From Betaproteobacteria bacterium UBA3031 (lineage in GTDB: Bacteria > Pseudomonadota > Gammaproteobacteria > Burkholderiales > Eutrophovitaceae), in the NCBI GenBank assembly GCA_002367635.1, contig DFDI01000023.1, positions 264 to 44,745 of the forward strand: a stretch of 44,482 bases of DNA, written 5' to 3'. Positions 1 to 8,820 of this stretch are shown piece by piece. Numbering within the stretch: position 1 is the stretch's first letter; each line of letters opens with the position of its first letter. A program made the translations under genes and the position numbers. The notes below the pieces were generated by a model. The model was not told the origin of the DNA. It did not search any database and was given only the letters and a program-made list of their open reading frames with translations.

Positions 1-83
1 CCGGACGTTTCCGAGCAGGAGGAAGGCGGCGTAGACGCCCCAGAGTCTCTTGAGGTTGCGGGGAAGCTGCCCAAGGGGATCGA
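1..83 (-). other. High-GC sequence foreign to the rest (probable chimeric join)
   Basis: This stretch is clearly more GC-rich than everything that follows. Read on the minus strand it has an open frame with almost all third positions G or C, giving a membrane-like peptide containing LKRLWGVYAAFLLLGN. On the plus strand the frame of the following fpr gene meets a stop (TGA at 51-53), so the reductase cannot continue through it. The switch occurs at about 80-86, exactly where conserved Fpr sequence (PDG) begins. I infer that unrelated DNA has been joined to the middle of fpr, most simply by assembly or cloning error; a true rearrangement is possible. The protein family of the fragment is not identified. 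Confidence 0.5.
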
Positions 84-632
84 CCTGATGGTGAATTTAC
101 CAGTCGCTTGTCACAACTAAAAGTTGGCGATGAGGTGCTTGTTGAGAAAATGAATTATGGCCTCCTGACGACTGCACGTTTCGAGGAAGGTAAAGACTTG
201 TGGATGCTTGCGACAGGTACGGGGTTAGCTCCTTTTATCAGCATTTTATACGAGCTCGAAACATGGGATCGCTATGAAAATATTATTCTGGTGTATAGCG
301 TTCGAGAAACTAAAGAGTTGGCGTACATGGAGATTATCGAAAGTCTCAAAGATCATGAGTATTTTGGCGAGTTTTCTCATAAATTTAGATTTCTACCCGT
401 TGTGACTCGAGAGAAATTTGAGGGTGCATTAGACAAGCGTATTCCTGTTCTTTTGGAAAGTGGTGAGCTCGAAAAAAAAATCGGTTTACCACTCGATCCG
501 GAACGGAGTCGGATCATGATCTGTGGAAATCCAGAAATGGTGGACGACACCCGAGCATGGTTTACCGATAGCGGTTATACCGTCAGTCGTCGATCGAAAC
601 CGGGGCATCTCGCACTCGAGAACCTTTGGTAG
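84..632 (+). CDS. fpr: Ferredoxin--NADP reductase, C-terminal part (5' truncated)
   Basis: Fpr moves electrons between NADPH and ferredoxin or flavodoxin in the cytoplasm. The visible part starts at a PDG motif that in E. coli Fpr lies about 70 residues from the N terminus, then runs through the end of the FAD domain and the whole NADP-binding domain. The motifs ATGTGLAPF (nucleotide-binding loop), ESGELEKKIGLP and MICGNPEMVDDT are very close to E. coli Fpr, and the C terminus ends in a Trp after a PGH motif as in the E. coli-type subclass. The N-terminal FAD-binding RxYS region is missing because the sequence changes abruptly near base 83. A TTG at 108 could be called as a start, but it lies inside the conserved fold and is not the natural start. 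No clear terminator follows. Confidence 0.88.
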   Translation, partial: PDGEFTSRLSQLKVGDEVLVEKMNYGLLTTARFEEGKDLWMLATGTGLAPFISILYELETWDRYENIILVYSVRETKELAYMEIIESLKDHEYFGEFSHKFRFLPVVTREKFEGALDKRIPVLLESGELEKKIGLPLDPERSRIMICGNPEMVDDTRAWFTDSGYTVSRRSKPGHLALENLW

Positions 633-784
633 GCAACACGTTTGGCTGTCTTCGATGGCTTGAGCATGAGCAATTAAGTCATTTGTCAGAGTTATTTAAG
701 ACTATTTTTTAAATATTTCACAGTATTTTTTATATTTTATAACTATTAATCATATAGTTAGGTTTGTAACCGCACAAAATCTGA

Positions 785-814
785 TTGCGAATCATTCTCA
801 TTTGTGTTTATATT
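785..814 (+). promoter_or_regulatory. Sigma70-like promoter with Fur-box-like operator for the porin gene
   Basis: TTGCGA (785-790) and TATATT (809-814) are separated by 18 bases. The spacer is covered by TGCGAAT-C-ATTCTCA (786-800), which matches the 7-1-7 Fur consensus TGATAATnATTATCA at 11 of 14 positions. An AT-rich tract lies upstream (about 700-770). The position suggests iron-dependent repression of the porin downstream. This is inferred from sequence alone. Confidence 0.5.
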
Positions 815-864
815 CTCTCCAAGGGTAATGAAATACTCAAAAGTTAACTCCTGGAGCAGATTAA

Positions 865-2172
865 ATGCCAAAGACAATCACATTACATAATTGCCTCACT
901 GTACTCATTTTGATGTCGATACTCCTATTCGCAGGGTCGAGCTGGGGCGATGAGGATGTCAACAAGCGGATAGAAAAGCTTGAGCAGGAATTGCTAGAGC
1001 TAAAAGAATTGCTTAAAGCTCAGGCTGAGTTCCAAGAGGAGACATTAGAGAAACTCGAGGTTCAAAAACAAGCTGTTAGGCATATAGAGCAAAAGACCTC
1101 TGGGGTATCAGACACCTACGTTGGTGGCTACGGTGAGATTAACTACCTCAACTACGATGGCAGTACAGCGGACGAGTTTGATATGCAGCGTTTTATCTTA
1201 TTTCTTGGACATAAGTTCAGTGATAAAACACGTCTATTTTCTGAGATCGAGTTCGAGCATGCCCAAGTAAAAGGGGGGGAGTCAGGTGGTGAAGTCGCGA
1301 TGGAGCAGGCTTATATTGAGCATACTCTTCGCGAGGGCCTTAACTTTAGAGCGGGATTGCAGATAGTCCCGATAGGTTTACTCAATGAGTACCATGAACC
1401 ACCGATATTTTATGGTGTTGAAAGAAATGAAATAGAAACTCGTATTATTCCTTCGACATGGAGAGAGATCGGGTTCGGGCTGAACGGTAAAACGATCAAC
1501 GGACTAGAGTATTTTGCTGGAGTTTCAACAACCCCAGATGCAAGTAAGTTTAAGACTACCAGCAGCTCTACGGGTTTTAAAGATATGAGAGTAAGTGGTA
1601 AGCAAGTTACTGCCAATGACATGGGATATTTTGCTGGTTTTAACTACACAGGAATTCCGGGCTTAAAGGCTGGCGCAACAATTTGGACAGGAAACACGGG
1701 CCAAAATGGGCAAGGAAAGGGAACGGGTAAGGCTGAGCTATCCAATGTTGATGCCCCACTTACCATATGGGATGCTCATATTCGCTATGCAGCAGATGGT
1801 TTTCAGGTGAGTGCACTCTATGCCGCAGGAACGCTTGGAGATACCACGCAGATCAATGCGGCGGCGGGGATAGCAGCAGGATCCGATGATGCTGCTCCAG
1901 AGGATTTTTCCGGTTGGTATATTGAAGCTGCGTATGAGTTTTATCGAGATGGTGATTACGCTGTTGCCCCATTTGTGAGGTATGAGGACTACAACACGCA
2001 AGAGAAAGTGGCATCGGGGTTCGCTATTGATCCGTTGAATTCAGATGTGGCTATTACTTACGGGCTCAGTTGGCACGTTCATCCGGAAGTTGTTTTTAAA
2101 TTAGATTATCAGGATTACGACACGAATGATGGTAACGACCGAACAAATATTGGTATAGGCTGGATGTTCTAG
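865..2172 (+). CDS. Outer-membrane porin (OprO/OprP-like phosphate/anion porin superfamily)
   Basis: A 435-residue exported beta-barrel protein. It has an N-terminal signal peptide ending near SSWG, then a predicted coiled coil (about residues 33-75, rich in Glu, Leu and Lys) as in trimeric porins with an N-terminal periplasmic helix. The barrel begins at GGYGEINY and contains the family segments FLGHKFSD, EFEHAQVKGG, EQAYIEH and HEPPIFYGVERNEIET. The last residue is Phe, the usual outer-membrane insertion signal. GGAG lies 7 bases before the ATG. Related proteins are annotated simply as porins in marine proteobacteria; the solute cannot be read from sequence. The Fur-like site in its promoter suggests control by iron. 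It stands alone, closed by a hairpin terminator. Confidence 0.8.
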   Translation: MPKTITLHNCLTVLILMSILLFAGSSWGDEDVNKRIEKLEQELLELKELLKAQAEFQEETLEKLEVQKQAVRHIEQKTSGVSDTYVGGYGEINYLNYDGSTADEFDMQRFILFLGHKFSDKTRLFSEIEFEHAQVKGGESGGEVAMEQAYIEHTLREGLNFRAGLQIVPIGLLNEYHEPPIFYGVERNEIETRIIPSTWREIGFGLNGKTINGLEYFAGVSTTPDASKFKTTSSSTGFKDMRVSGKQVTANDMGYFAGFNYTGIPGLKAGATIWTGNTGQNGQGKGTGKAELSNVDAPLTIWDAHIRYAADGFQVSALYAAGTLGDTTQINAAAGIAAGSDDAAPEDFSGWYIEAAYEFYRDGDYAVAPFVRYEDYNTQEKVASGFAIDPLNSDVAITYGLSWHVHPEVVFKLDYQDYDTNDGNDRTNIGIGWMF

Positions 2173-2223
2173 ATCTGGTTTTCAGTTTCCCCTTTCGTTG
2201 CTTATGGTATGGCTCCGAAAACT

Positions 2224-2250
2224 CAAACGGCGCTTATTTGGCGCCGTTTG
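2224..2250. terminator. Hairpin terminator between porin and lactonase genes
   Basis: A perfect 10-bp stem (CAAACGGCGC at 2224-2233 pairing with 2241-2250) closes a 7-base loop between two convergent genes. The T-run after it on the plus strand is short (GTTTGTTAT). On the minus strand a run of U comes from AAAA at 2218-2221. It probably works in both directions. Confidence 0.65.
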
Positions 2251-2285
2251 TTATGAATCACAGGATCTACACATTTCCCTTAATC

Positions 2286-4253
2286 TTAGGTGCTGCTTAA
2301 TATGGAAACGGCATATGGCTTAAGTGTTACTGTTTTCTCCATAGACTTCCATTGTCCTTGTAATCGATAGGGATGTTGTGTGGCTAGTTTGAAATTATTT
2401 TCATTAATAGACATGCCAACTAGCATTCCTGGAATGCCCATTAACGATACGGTTTGTTGTTCGCGTGTTAGGTTGGCGAGCCAAATCGTACATTTCCCAG
2501 CTTTGTCAATGACGCCAAAGGCATAGACTCTCTGTGAAGCAGCATTTTCAATTGCAATAATAGATCTGCCAACGCTGTTCATAAAACTCGTCGCAACGTG
2601 ATAGGCGGGATAGACGGCGTGTGTATTTAATTTGTTGAAATAAGGCTGAATGCCACCATATCTTCGATGAATGACACCAAGTGGCCCGGTTGCAGAACCA
2701 ATCGTGAGTGACTGTACGTCTGCATGCGCGAGGGTCCCAATATAACCGACCAACCACGCTGCGCCGAATAAACCCCTTGTCCTGGGGTCTGCCTTGACAA
2801 GACAAAGTCGTTCATTCTTCGGATTTGGCGTGAAGCTTGCTCCGTGAGGGTTGTCTCTGCAGCCAATCGCTGTTGGACCAATCATATGAGATGTTTTCCC
2901 AAGGAATTTTTTTGCGGTGGAGATTTGGTAGGGGAGGGCTTCTAAGGTTTCCATTACCGAGCGGTCATCCGCTGCGTGAACAATCGGACATGTTGCGTTC
3001 ATGGCGAAGTCCATTTGTTTGGCGGGTGGGCGTTTACGGTTAAGTTCAGTGAAAAAAGAAAACATGCCGCCACCAACTTTCGCACCAGGGAAAGCCAAGC
3101 GAGCCGCCCGATATAAATTTGCGAGCGGTGGTGCTGGAGGGCGTTTACTCCCGGGGAGTACTGATTTCAAGTCTCCAACAGGACATACCGCTACGTCGTC
3201 AAGTTTTAAACCGCTTTTAGCTACTAGCTTAGCTGTTTGTCGCAATTCTTTTGCGTAACCAGTGAGGCTTTTAACGACAATTTCAAGTGTGATTTTTGCA
3301 CCCGTTGCTTCGGCTAATTTTCGGTATCCGATTAACTCCTTAATCCCATGGTTTTCTCTAGGGTCAAAATGGCATTGAAGTCGTTTGGGGGATGCATTTT
3401 TGATTAGGTCAATATTTTTTAAAGCGTGTTCGATCTCCTCAGCAGGAATGCCGAATCCGATTGGCATCAATTTCCTGCGTGTTGCTTTTCCCAACTTTAT
3501 TTTAATGGCAGTGTTCGATTTTGATTTAGGCTTTGCTTTGGCGCGTCCTTCGAGTGTGACACGAATAGATTGTTCGACGCGCTCGCCCGCTTTGAGCGTA
3601 TAGGGCCACGGTAGCGCTAACGGTCGAACATAGGTTTTAAACGAGGCATCAGTCCAGTTTCGATGATCCTCCATCTCAAATGTGTCACCGTCAAAATTCA
3701 CACGCGCCTTTAAACCAGGGAGCACTTCGTGAGTGAGTGTTCGAACCCTCAAGAAAGGTTGGACAGGATTGACTTCATTGGGGAACTTGGCGCGTTCCAT
3801 CACCCCATTTACGTGTTTAACGTCCACTGGTTTATTGGCAATGCCTTTCAAGGGATGCAGTACAACAAATCCGGTCCTGGCTGTCAGAAAATCATTTTTC
3901 GGAGTTGCAATCCCAGAGAAGGTGAGATTGCCCGATTTGGATCCTTTAATAACGGCTTCATAGGATATTTCTTGGCCTGGACGTGTGCAGGTAGCTGTGA
4001 ACGAAATTGAAAAACCCAAAGAATTTTCAATGAAGTTTAAATTTTTAATTTTTGGGATGTAGGTTCCCCAGTTTTCATCTCGAACCAGAAACCCAATTGC
4101 TCGTAAGACCTCAATGCCGTGAATTTTGATGTATCGCAATTGCCCGTTGTCAAACTCTACTTCAAGTGGTCCTGTTTTTAGGATGCGACCTAAGAGGTCA
4201 GGTTGCTCAGTACCACATAAAATGACATTTTTGGTCACTATTGATTTTCGCAT
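2286..4253 (-). CDS. apnL: D-apionate lactonase-like protein (ApnL family)
   Basis: A 655-residue protein whose N-terminal half closely follows the ApnL family: DNGQLRYIKIHGIEVLRAI, FLVRDENWGTY, TGFVVLHPLKG, PVQPFLRVRTLTHEVLPGL, and GDTFEMEDHRNWTDASFKTYVRPLALPW (read in segments). ApnL hydrolyses D-apionolactone in catabolism of the branched plant-wall sugar apiose. There is no signal peptide, so it acts in the cytoplasm. The C-terminal half (from about residue 265) looks like a glycoside-hydrolase-type barrel followed by a small beta domain. It is the last gene of the ABC importer operon, 59 bases after the ATPase gene, which suggests the imported substrate is the lactone's parent sugar or acid. 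The start is supported by AAGGA before the ATG. Other apionate-pathway enzymes (ApnO, OiaC/OiaX) are not visible nearby, so the exact substrate is uncertain. Confidence 0.75.
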   Translation of the reverse strand: MRKSIVTKNVILCGTEQPDLLGRILKTGPLEVEFDNGQLRYIKIHGIEVLRAIGFLVRDENWGTYIPKIKNLNFIENSLGFSISFTATCTRPGQEISYEAVIKGSKSGNLTFSGIATPKNDFLTARTGFVVLHPLKGIANKPVDVKHVNGVMERAKFPNEVNPVQPFLRVRTLTHEVLPGLKARVNFDGDTFEMEDHRNWTDASFKTYVRPLALPWPYTLKAGERVEQSIRVTLEGRAKAKPKSKSNTAIKIKLGKATRRKLMPIGFGIPAEEIEHALKNIDLIKNASPKRLQCHFDPRENHGIKELIGYRKLAEATGAKITLEIVVKSLTGYAKELRQTAKLVAKSGLKLDDVAVCPVGDLKSVLPGSKRPPAPPLANLYRAARLAFPGAKVGGGMFSFFTELNRKRPPAKQMDFAMNATCPIVHAADDRSVMETLEALPYQISTAKKFLGKTSHMIGPTAIGCRDNPHGASFTPNPKNERLCLVKADPRTRGLFGAAWLVGYIGTLAHADVQSLTIGSATGPLGVIHRRYGGIQPYFNKLNTHAVYPAYHVATSFMNSVGRSIIAIENAASQRVYAFGVIDKAGKCTIWLANLTREQQTVSLMGIPGMLVGMSINENNFKLATQHPYRLQGQWKSMEKTVTLKPYAVSILSST

Positions 4254-4312
4254 GACGATTGTTCCTTTTTATTATTCGAATGAATTGAAAGAACTTTGCG
4301 GGGGTAACTCTG

Positions 4313-5416
4313 CTATATCGAAAACTCGGTGTCCTTGTTAATCAGTACGCAACGATTGACATCTACATTGAGTGTGAGATTGGATTCATTTTGTCGTATA
4401 TCTCGAGGGTTAAGCTCGGCCACGGCTGTAACCTGACCAATTTTAAAGGAAACATAAGTGCGGGCCCCTGTTGGTTGGACAAGGTCAATGCTTACTTCGA
4501 TCGTTGTCCCAGAATCTTCAGGTTTTGATTCGTTATTGAGGCTAAAGTGCTCTGGGCGAATGCCAATTAATATGTTGCTGCCAAGGTACTCCCCAATTCT
4601 TTGTGAAACATTCTCAGGCATTTTTAGTTGTGCGGCGGTGTTCTCTAATATGAGGCCATACCCTAACCCTTGTGTAACGACGCGTGCTGTGATGAAGTTC
4701 ATCGATGGCGACCCTAGAAATCCCGCAACATATTTTGTTTTGGGCCGATCATATAAATCTGAAGGTGTGCCTTGTTGTTCAATTTTTCCATCGCGTATCA
4801 ATACGATTCTATCCGCCATCGTCATGGCTTCAATTTGGTCATGGGTGACGTAAATCATAGTTTTCCCAAGCTCTTTGTGAAGCCGTTTTATTTCCCCACG
4901 CATTTCATCGCGAAGTTGAGCATCAAGGTTTGATAATGGCTCATCGAAGAGATAGATGCGTGCCTCCCTAACGATGGCTCGACCAATCGCCACACGTTGA
5001 AGCTGCCCTCCCGAGAGCTGTCGAGGGTACCTGTCTAGCAAATGATCGATTGACAGCATTTTTGAAACATGATCGACCTTTTTGTTAATCTCTGTTTTCT
5101 CTACTTTTCTTGCCCGCAATCCAAAGGCAATATTGTCGAAAATCTTCATGTAAGGGTAGAGCGCATAGTTTTGGAAAACCATCGCGATATCTCTATCTTT
5201 GGGCGCCAAGTCATTAACTGTCTGACCGCTAATCTGAACCGTCCCTTGGTCGATTTCCTCAAGTCCGGCAATGGTTCTCAGTAATGTACTTTTGCCACAA
5301 CCAGATTGCCCAACCAATACGGTAAATTCCCCGCTTGGGATTTCAAGATCAATACCTTTTACGGCGTGCATTGATCCGTAATATTTATGTAAACCACTTA
5401 TCCGTAAGTCAGCCAT
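4313..5416 (-). CDS. ABC transporter ATP-binding protein, carbohydrate (UgpC/MalK) type
   Basis: A 367-residue ATPase that powers the sugar importer encoded just upstream. Walker A is GQSGCGKST (residues 36-44), the Q-loop is FQNYALYP (about 81-88), the signature is LSGGQ (134-138), Walker B is IYLFDEP (154-160) and the switch His is H192. The C-terminal third is the MalK-type regulatory OB-like domain (NFITARVV, GIRPEH). The length is usual for the family. It lies 37 bases after the second permease, all on the minus strand. Family membership is firm; the substrate follows from the operon only. Confidence 0.92.
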   Translation of the reverse strand: MADLRISGLHKYYGSMHAVKGIDLEIPSGEFTVLVGQSGCGKSTLLRTIAGLEEIDQGTVQISGQTVNDLAPKDRDIAMVFQNYALYPYMKIFDNIAFGLRARKVEKTEINKKVDHVSKMLSIDHLLDRYPRQLSGGQLQRVAIGRAIVREARIYLFDEPLSNLDAQLRDEMRGEIKRLHKELGKTMIYVTHDQIEAMTMADRIVLIRDGKIEQQGTPSDLYDRPKTKYVAGFLGSPSMNFITARVVTQGLGYGLILENTAAQLKMPENVSQRIGEYLGSNILIGIRPEHFSLNNESKPEDSGTTIEVSIDLVQPTGARTYVSFKIGQVTAVAELNPRDIRQNESNLTLNVDVNRCVLINKDTEFSI

Positions 5417-5453
5417 CTAACTTCTTTCTTTTTGAATCGGTTGAAAAGTTACT

Positions 5454-6284
5454 TCATCCTTTGACTGCGCCAAGCGAAATGCCTCTAACGAGATACTTCT
5501 GCATGAACGCAACGATAAAGAAAATGGGAAGAGTGCCAAGTACTGACATTGCTGAGATCTTCCCCCAAAAATTGGATTGGCCACCAAAATAATGTGTTAC
5601 TTGCACGGTATACGTGGCTACTTCAGTTCTGGTGAGTACAAGGGCGAAAATGAAATCGTTCCATGCGAAGACAAACGTAAAGATGGCTGTCGCAAACAAC
5701 CCTGCACGACACATCGGAAAGATGACCTTCCAAAGCACTTGCCATCTTGTGTAGCCGTCGACAAGGGCAGCATGTTCTAGTGATATGGGGATGTCGAGTA
5801 TGTAACCGCGCATCATCCAAATGACATAAGGCAGGTTGAAAGCTGTATAGAGCAGTATTAATCCAAAATAGGTGTCGACCAAACCAAACCAAACATAGAG
5901 AATAAAAACAGGGAACACGATTGCGATGGGAGGGATCATGCGTTGTGAGATGATCCAGTTTGCAAGGTGATCGCCACCTGTTTTGAAACGGACGATGCTG
6001 TAAGCACAAGTTGTTCCTAGAATCATGGCGAAGACGGTGCTCGTGCCGGCAACAATCAAACTATTTCCAACGGTGGCTGCATCGCCATCTTTAAATAAAA
6101 CGGCATAATTGCTGAACTGTAAGCTCTCTGGCCACCATACTGGAGGATAAGCGTAAATTTCGTCAGCAGTCTTAAAAGAAATCATGAACAACCAGTAAAT
6201 TGGGAATAAGAATAAGATCGTTAATACGACCGCTCCAGCTAGCCTTAATCCGGTTTTAAAGTTTTTTTTCAATTTTGCATTCAT
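5454..6284 (-). CDS. Carbohydrate ABC transporter permease, MalG/UgpE type
   Basis: A 276-residue inner-membrane protein with six predicted membrane segments and the C-terminal EAA loop EHAALVDGYTRWQVLWKVI..P, which docks onto the ATPase. It forms the membrane channel with the partner permease. Its start overlaps the stop of that partner by four bases (ATGA), so the two are translationally coupled. The C terminus, RGISLGAVKG, is typical of the MalG-like subfamily. Confidence 0.92.
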   Translation of the reverse strand: MNAKLKKNFKTGLRLAGAVVLTILFLFPIYWLFMISFKTADEIYAYPPVWWPESLQFSNYAVLFKDGDAATVGNSLIVAGTSTVFAMILGTTCAYSIVRFKTGGDHLANWIISQRMIPPIAIVFPVFILYVWFGLVDTYFGLILLYTAFNLPYVIWMMRGYILDIPISLEHAALVDGYTRWQVLWKVIFPMCRAGLFATAIFTFVFAWNDFIFALVLTRTEVATYTVQVTHYFGGQSNFWGKISAMSVLGTLPIFFIVAFMQKYLVRGISLGAVKG

Positions 6285-7177
6285 CTGGATAATTCAACCT
6301 TTCTCAAAGCACCTATGACTACGAAAGAGAGAATGATAATGATGAGTAAGGCTACTGCTCCGGTATAGCTCGTCTCAAATTGTTGGAAGCCTTTTACATA
6401 AGTGAAGGTGGATATGGTTTCAGTCATGGTGCCGGGCCCTCCCTTGGTTAGGGCCCAGACGATGTCAAAGAGTCGGAAAAGGTCCAATCCTCTAATTAGA
6501 ATTGCCACCGCCATTACAGGCCAAATGCTGGGCAGTGTAATTTTAGTGAATATCATCCAGTAACTTGCCCCGTCAATCGCAGCAGCTTCAAGTTGGGCCT
6601 TGTCTACCGCCGAGAGTGCCGCGAGCAGCAGTAAGAACATAAAGGGTGTCCATTGCCATACCTCCGCTAAGAAAATCGCGGGGTACACTAATGTTGGGTT
6701 GATAGTCCATAACAGTGTCAGTTCCTCTCCCATGAACCAGTTGATAATTTGATTGATGGGCCCGAATCGATTGTCGAGGAGCAATGACCAAGTGGCGCCA
6801 GAGACGATTGGTGCGACCACAACTGGGAGTACTAATAAGGCTATGAATATTTGTCGACCTGGTAATTTTTCGATGAATAACTGCGCCATAAAGAGGCCGA
6901 GGAAAAGTTCAATAGGGAGTGCGATGACGGTAAACATCACGGTATGGAATAAGGCACCCCAAAATCTTGTGTCGTCGGCAATCGCGACGTAGTTTTTAAT
7001 GCCATGGAAGCTCGTGTCATTATCCATCATGGTTATCCCTTGGAAGCTAACAACAAGGGTATAAACAAGGGGAAAGAGGCCAATGATCAGCAGGATGATG
7101 ATCGATGGGGCAATCAGTTGATATTTAAAACCGAGTTTTCTAATTTTAGGCAATGACAATTTTTTTAACATAGTCAC
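6281..7177 (-). CDS. Carbohydrate ABC transporter permease, MalF/UgpA type
   Basis: A 298-residue inner-membrane protein, first of the two permeases of this importer. It shows about six membrane segments, starting near residue 22 with IAPSIIILLIIGLFPLVYT, and the EAA motif LEAAAIDGASYWMIFTKITLP. The outermost start is a GTG; the ATG two codons later (7171) may be the true start, and neither has a strong ribosome site. It is separated from the binding-protein gene by 125 bases with a stable hairpin, the usual layout for making more binding protein than membrane protein. Confidence 0.9.
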   Translation of the reverse strand: MTMLKKLSLPKIRKLGFKYQLIAPSIIILLIIGLFPLVYTLVVSFQGITMMDNDTSFHGIKNYVAIADDTRFWGALFHTVMFTVIALPIELFLGLFMAQLFIEKLPGRQIFIALLVLPVVVAPIVSGATWSLLLDNRFGPINQIINWFMGEELTLLWTINPTLVYPAIFLAEVWQWTPFMFLLLLAALSAVDKAQLEAAAIDGASYWMIFTKITLPSIWPVMAVAILIRGLDLFRLFDIVWALTKGGPGTMTETISTFTYVKGFQQFETSYTGAVALLIIIILSFVVIGALRKVELSR

Positions 7178-7244
7178 GTCATCTGCTGGCGTTACGCCTA
7201 GTTAAGAAAAGCTAATCAAAATGTTTTCTGGTTCAGAGGAAATT

Positions 7245-7273
7245 GAGGGGGCTCACGCTTAGTGAGTCCCCTC
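7245..7273 (-). promoter_or_regulatory. Intergenic mRNA hairpin between binding protein and permease genes
   Basis: GAGGGG-g-CTCAC (7245-7256) pairs with GTGAG-t-CCCCTC (7262-7273) around a 5-base loop: 11 base pairs with one internal mismatch on the minus-strand RNA. No T-run follows in the direction of transcription, so it is better read as an mRNA-stabilising or partially attenuating element that favours the upstream binding-protein gene. Confidence 0.55.
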
Positions 7274-7302
7274 AGTGTGAAGCATATTAGATCACTGTGT
7301 TC

Positions 7303-8820
7303 TTAGTTAGGATAAGCGCCTGATTTGGCAGCCCAACTTTTGTAAACAGTTTTTTGTTTCTCCACGCCGACCTGGGCGGTTATCTTGTCCCACTCTACGG
7401 CTACGTCATCGAGAATGGTTTGAGGATTTTCACCAGCCCATAGGCGACTGATCCCCTGTCTAAGTGCTTCTTCATATTTATCTGTTTGTATCAAAGATAA
7501 GTCCAACAGACCAGATTCGGCGGCGGCGCTGAGTGCGGCAAGGTACTCTTTTGCATCAGGCCATAGCGCTTGATATCCCTCATTTGTGAAATGAGAATCT
7601 CTGAAGGGGTCCCTTAATGCGTAAGGGAGTTGCACGCGTTCGTTACTGATCTCTTCGCTATTTAGCCACTGAATAAATAGGTAGGCTAATTCCTTATTTT
7701 TAGATGTTGAAGCGACTGATAACGCAAATCCAGCTGCGAGCTCTGGATGTCCTCCTGGTGGCAGTGCATAGCCAACTTTGTCAGCGATTGTGGTTTTTGG
7801 AACCCAGCTCAGAGCCTCTTCATTTTCTAGATAACCGGCTGCAAAGCGTCCATAAGGCGGCCAAGAAATAGTCATGGCTGATTCGCCTTTAACGAAGACT
7901 GCTAAGTTTTCGACGAAGCCGAATTTCTCTACGCCTTTAGGCATGAATTTGTTTTCTGTAACCCAATCTTTGAAGACTTTAACTCCAGATGCGGAGTTGA
8001 CTGTTGCTTTCATATTTGAGTCAAAGAATGTACCACCTTCGTTTCGGAATCGTTCTTGGAACATAAAATTTCCGTATCCAGGCTCTCTAAACATCGATGC
8101 GCCATAAATGCCTTCACTCTTAAGTGCATCGGTTAGGAATTGACCTGTTTGGATGAATTGCTCCCATGTGGTTGGAACAACCAAGTCTTCTCCAAATTTA
8201 TTTTTGTAGGCTGACTTTAAGTCATCACGAGCAAAAATATCTTTACGGTAGTACATGAGGAATACATCGCCATCGTCAGGGAACCCGAAAATCTTCCCAT
8301 CGACGGTCATCTGATTATCTCGATAGGTCGATGCGATGGTTTGCAATTCTCCTCGATATCCATATTTGTCCACGTAGGAGTCTAATTGTTCCAATGCGCC
8401 AGCTTGTGCCAAGTCAGGCATCCATGCTGGGATGACGTTGAGTGCATCGTAAGCGCCCGTGTTGGCACGATACTCTTGCATGATTTTGGTGAACATTTCT
8501 GAAGTGGGCACTTCAACCACTTCGATTTTGCAGCCAGTTTCTTCTTCCCACTTTGGGCCGGAGAAATTTTTAGGATCGAGCGACTGAAGTCCGGCTTCCC
8601 AGACTATCGTAATTGTCTTGCCATCCTGGCAAAGCGGTTTTGCCGATTCAACCGCAATTTGTGCAGCATTTTTTCCATCGGTTGAAATGGGGCCAGACGT
8701 GCTTTGTTCCGCATCGTTCCCACAGCCAAACATCGATAGGGTTAACACAGCAACTGTTGACCAAGCGAGTGGTTTCAGTAAGTGACGGGTTTTGGAAAGT
8801 TCTAATCCGGTGGTACTCAT
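7303..8820 (-). CDS. ABC transporter substrate-binding lipoprotein (family 1, carbohydrate)
   Basis: A 505-residue extracytoplasmic solute-binding protein and the first gene of the importer operon. The N terminus has a signal peptide ending in LSMFGC, a lipobox-like site predicting lipid anchoring at Cys. The mature region has family-1 features such as MFTKIMQEYRANTGAYDALN, DVFLMYYRKDIF, WEQFIQTGQFL and FVKGESAMTISWPPYGRF. It is longer than the roughly 420-residue maltose-type proteins, as in some sugar/polyol binding proteins of proteobacteria. AAGGGGGAA lies 4 bases before the ATG. With the lactonase at the end of the operon, an apiose-related or other branched sugar ligand is plausible but not shown. 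Confidence 0.88.
   Translation of the reverse strand: MSTTGLELSKTRHLLKPLAWSTVAVLTLSMFGCGNDAEQSTSGPISTDGKNAAQIAVESAKPLCQDGKTITIVWEAGLQSLDPKNFSGPKWEEETGCKIEVVEVPTSEMFTKIMQEYRANTGAYDALNVIPAWMPDLAQAGALEQLDSYVDKYGYRGELQTIASTYRDNQMTVDGKIFGFPDDGDVFLMYYRKDIFARDDLKSAYKNKFGEDLVVPTTWEQFIQTGQFLTDALKSEGIYGASMFREPGYGNFMFQERFRNEGGTFFDSNMKATVNSASGVKVFKDWVTENKFMPKGVEKFGFVENLAVFVKGESAMTISWPPYGRFAAGYLENEEALSWVPKTTIADKVGYALPPGGHPELAAGFALSVASTSKNKELAYLFIQWLNSEEISNERVQLPYALRDPFRDSHFTNEGYQALWPDAKEYLAALSAAAESGLLDLSLIQTDKYEEALRQGISRLWAGENPQTILDDVAVEWDKITAQVGVEKQKTVYKSWAAKSGAYPN

Noticed and set aside
4458..4853. 131-codon plus-strand open frame inside the ABC ATPase gene
   Set aside because: It is the shadow of the conserved C-terminal domain of the ATPase; no promoter or family similarity is seen.
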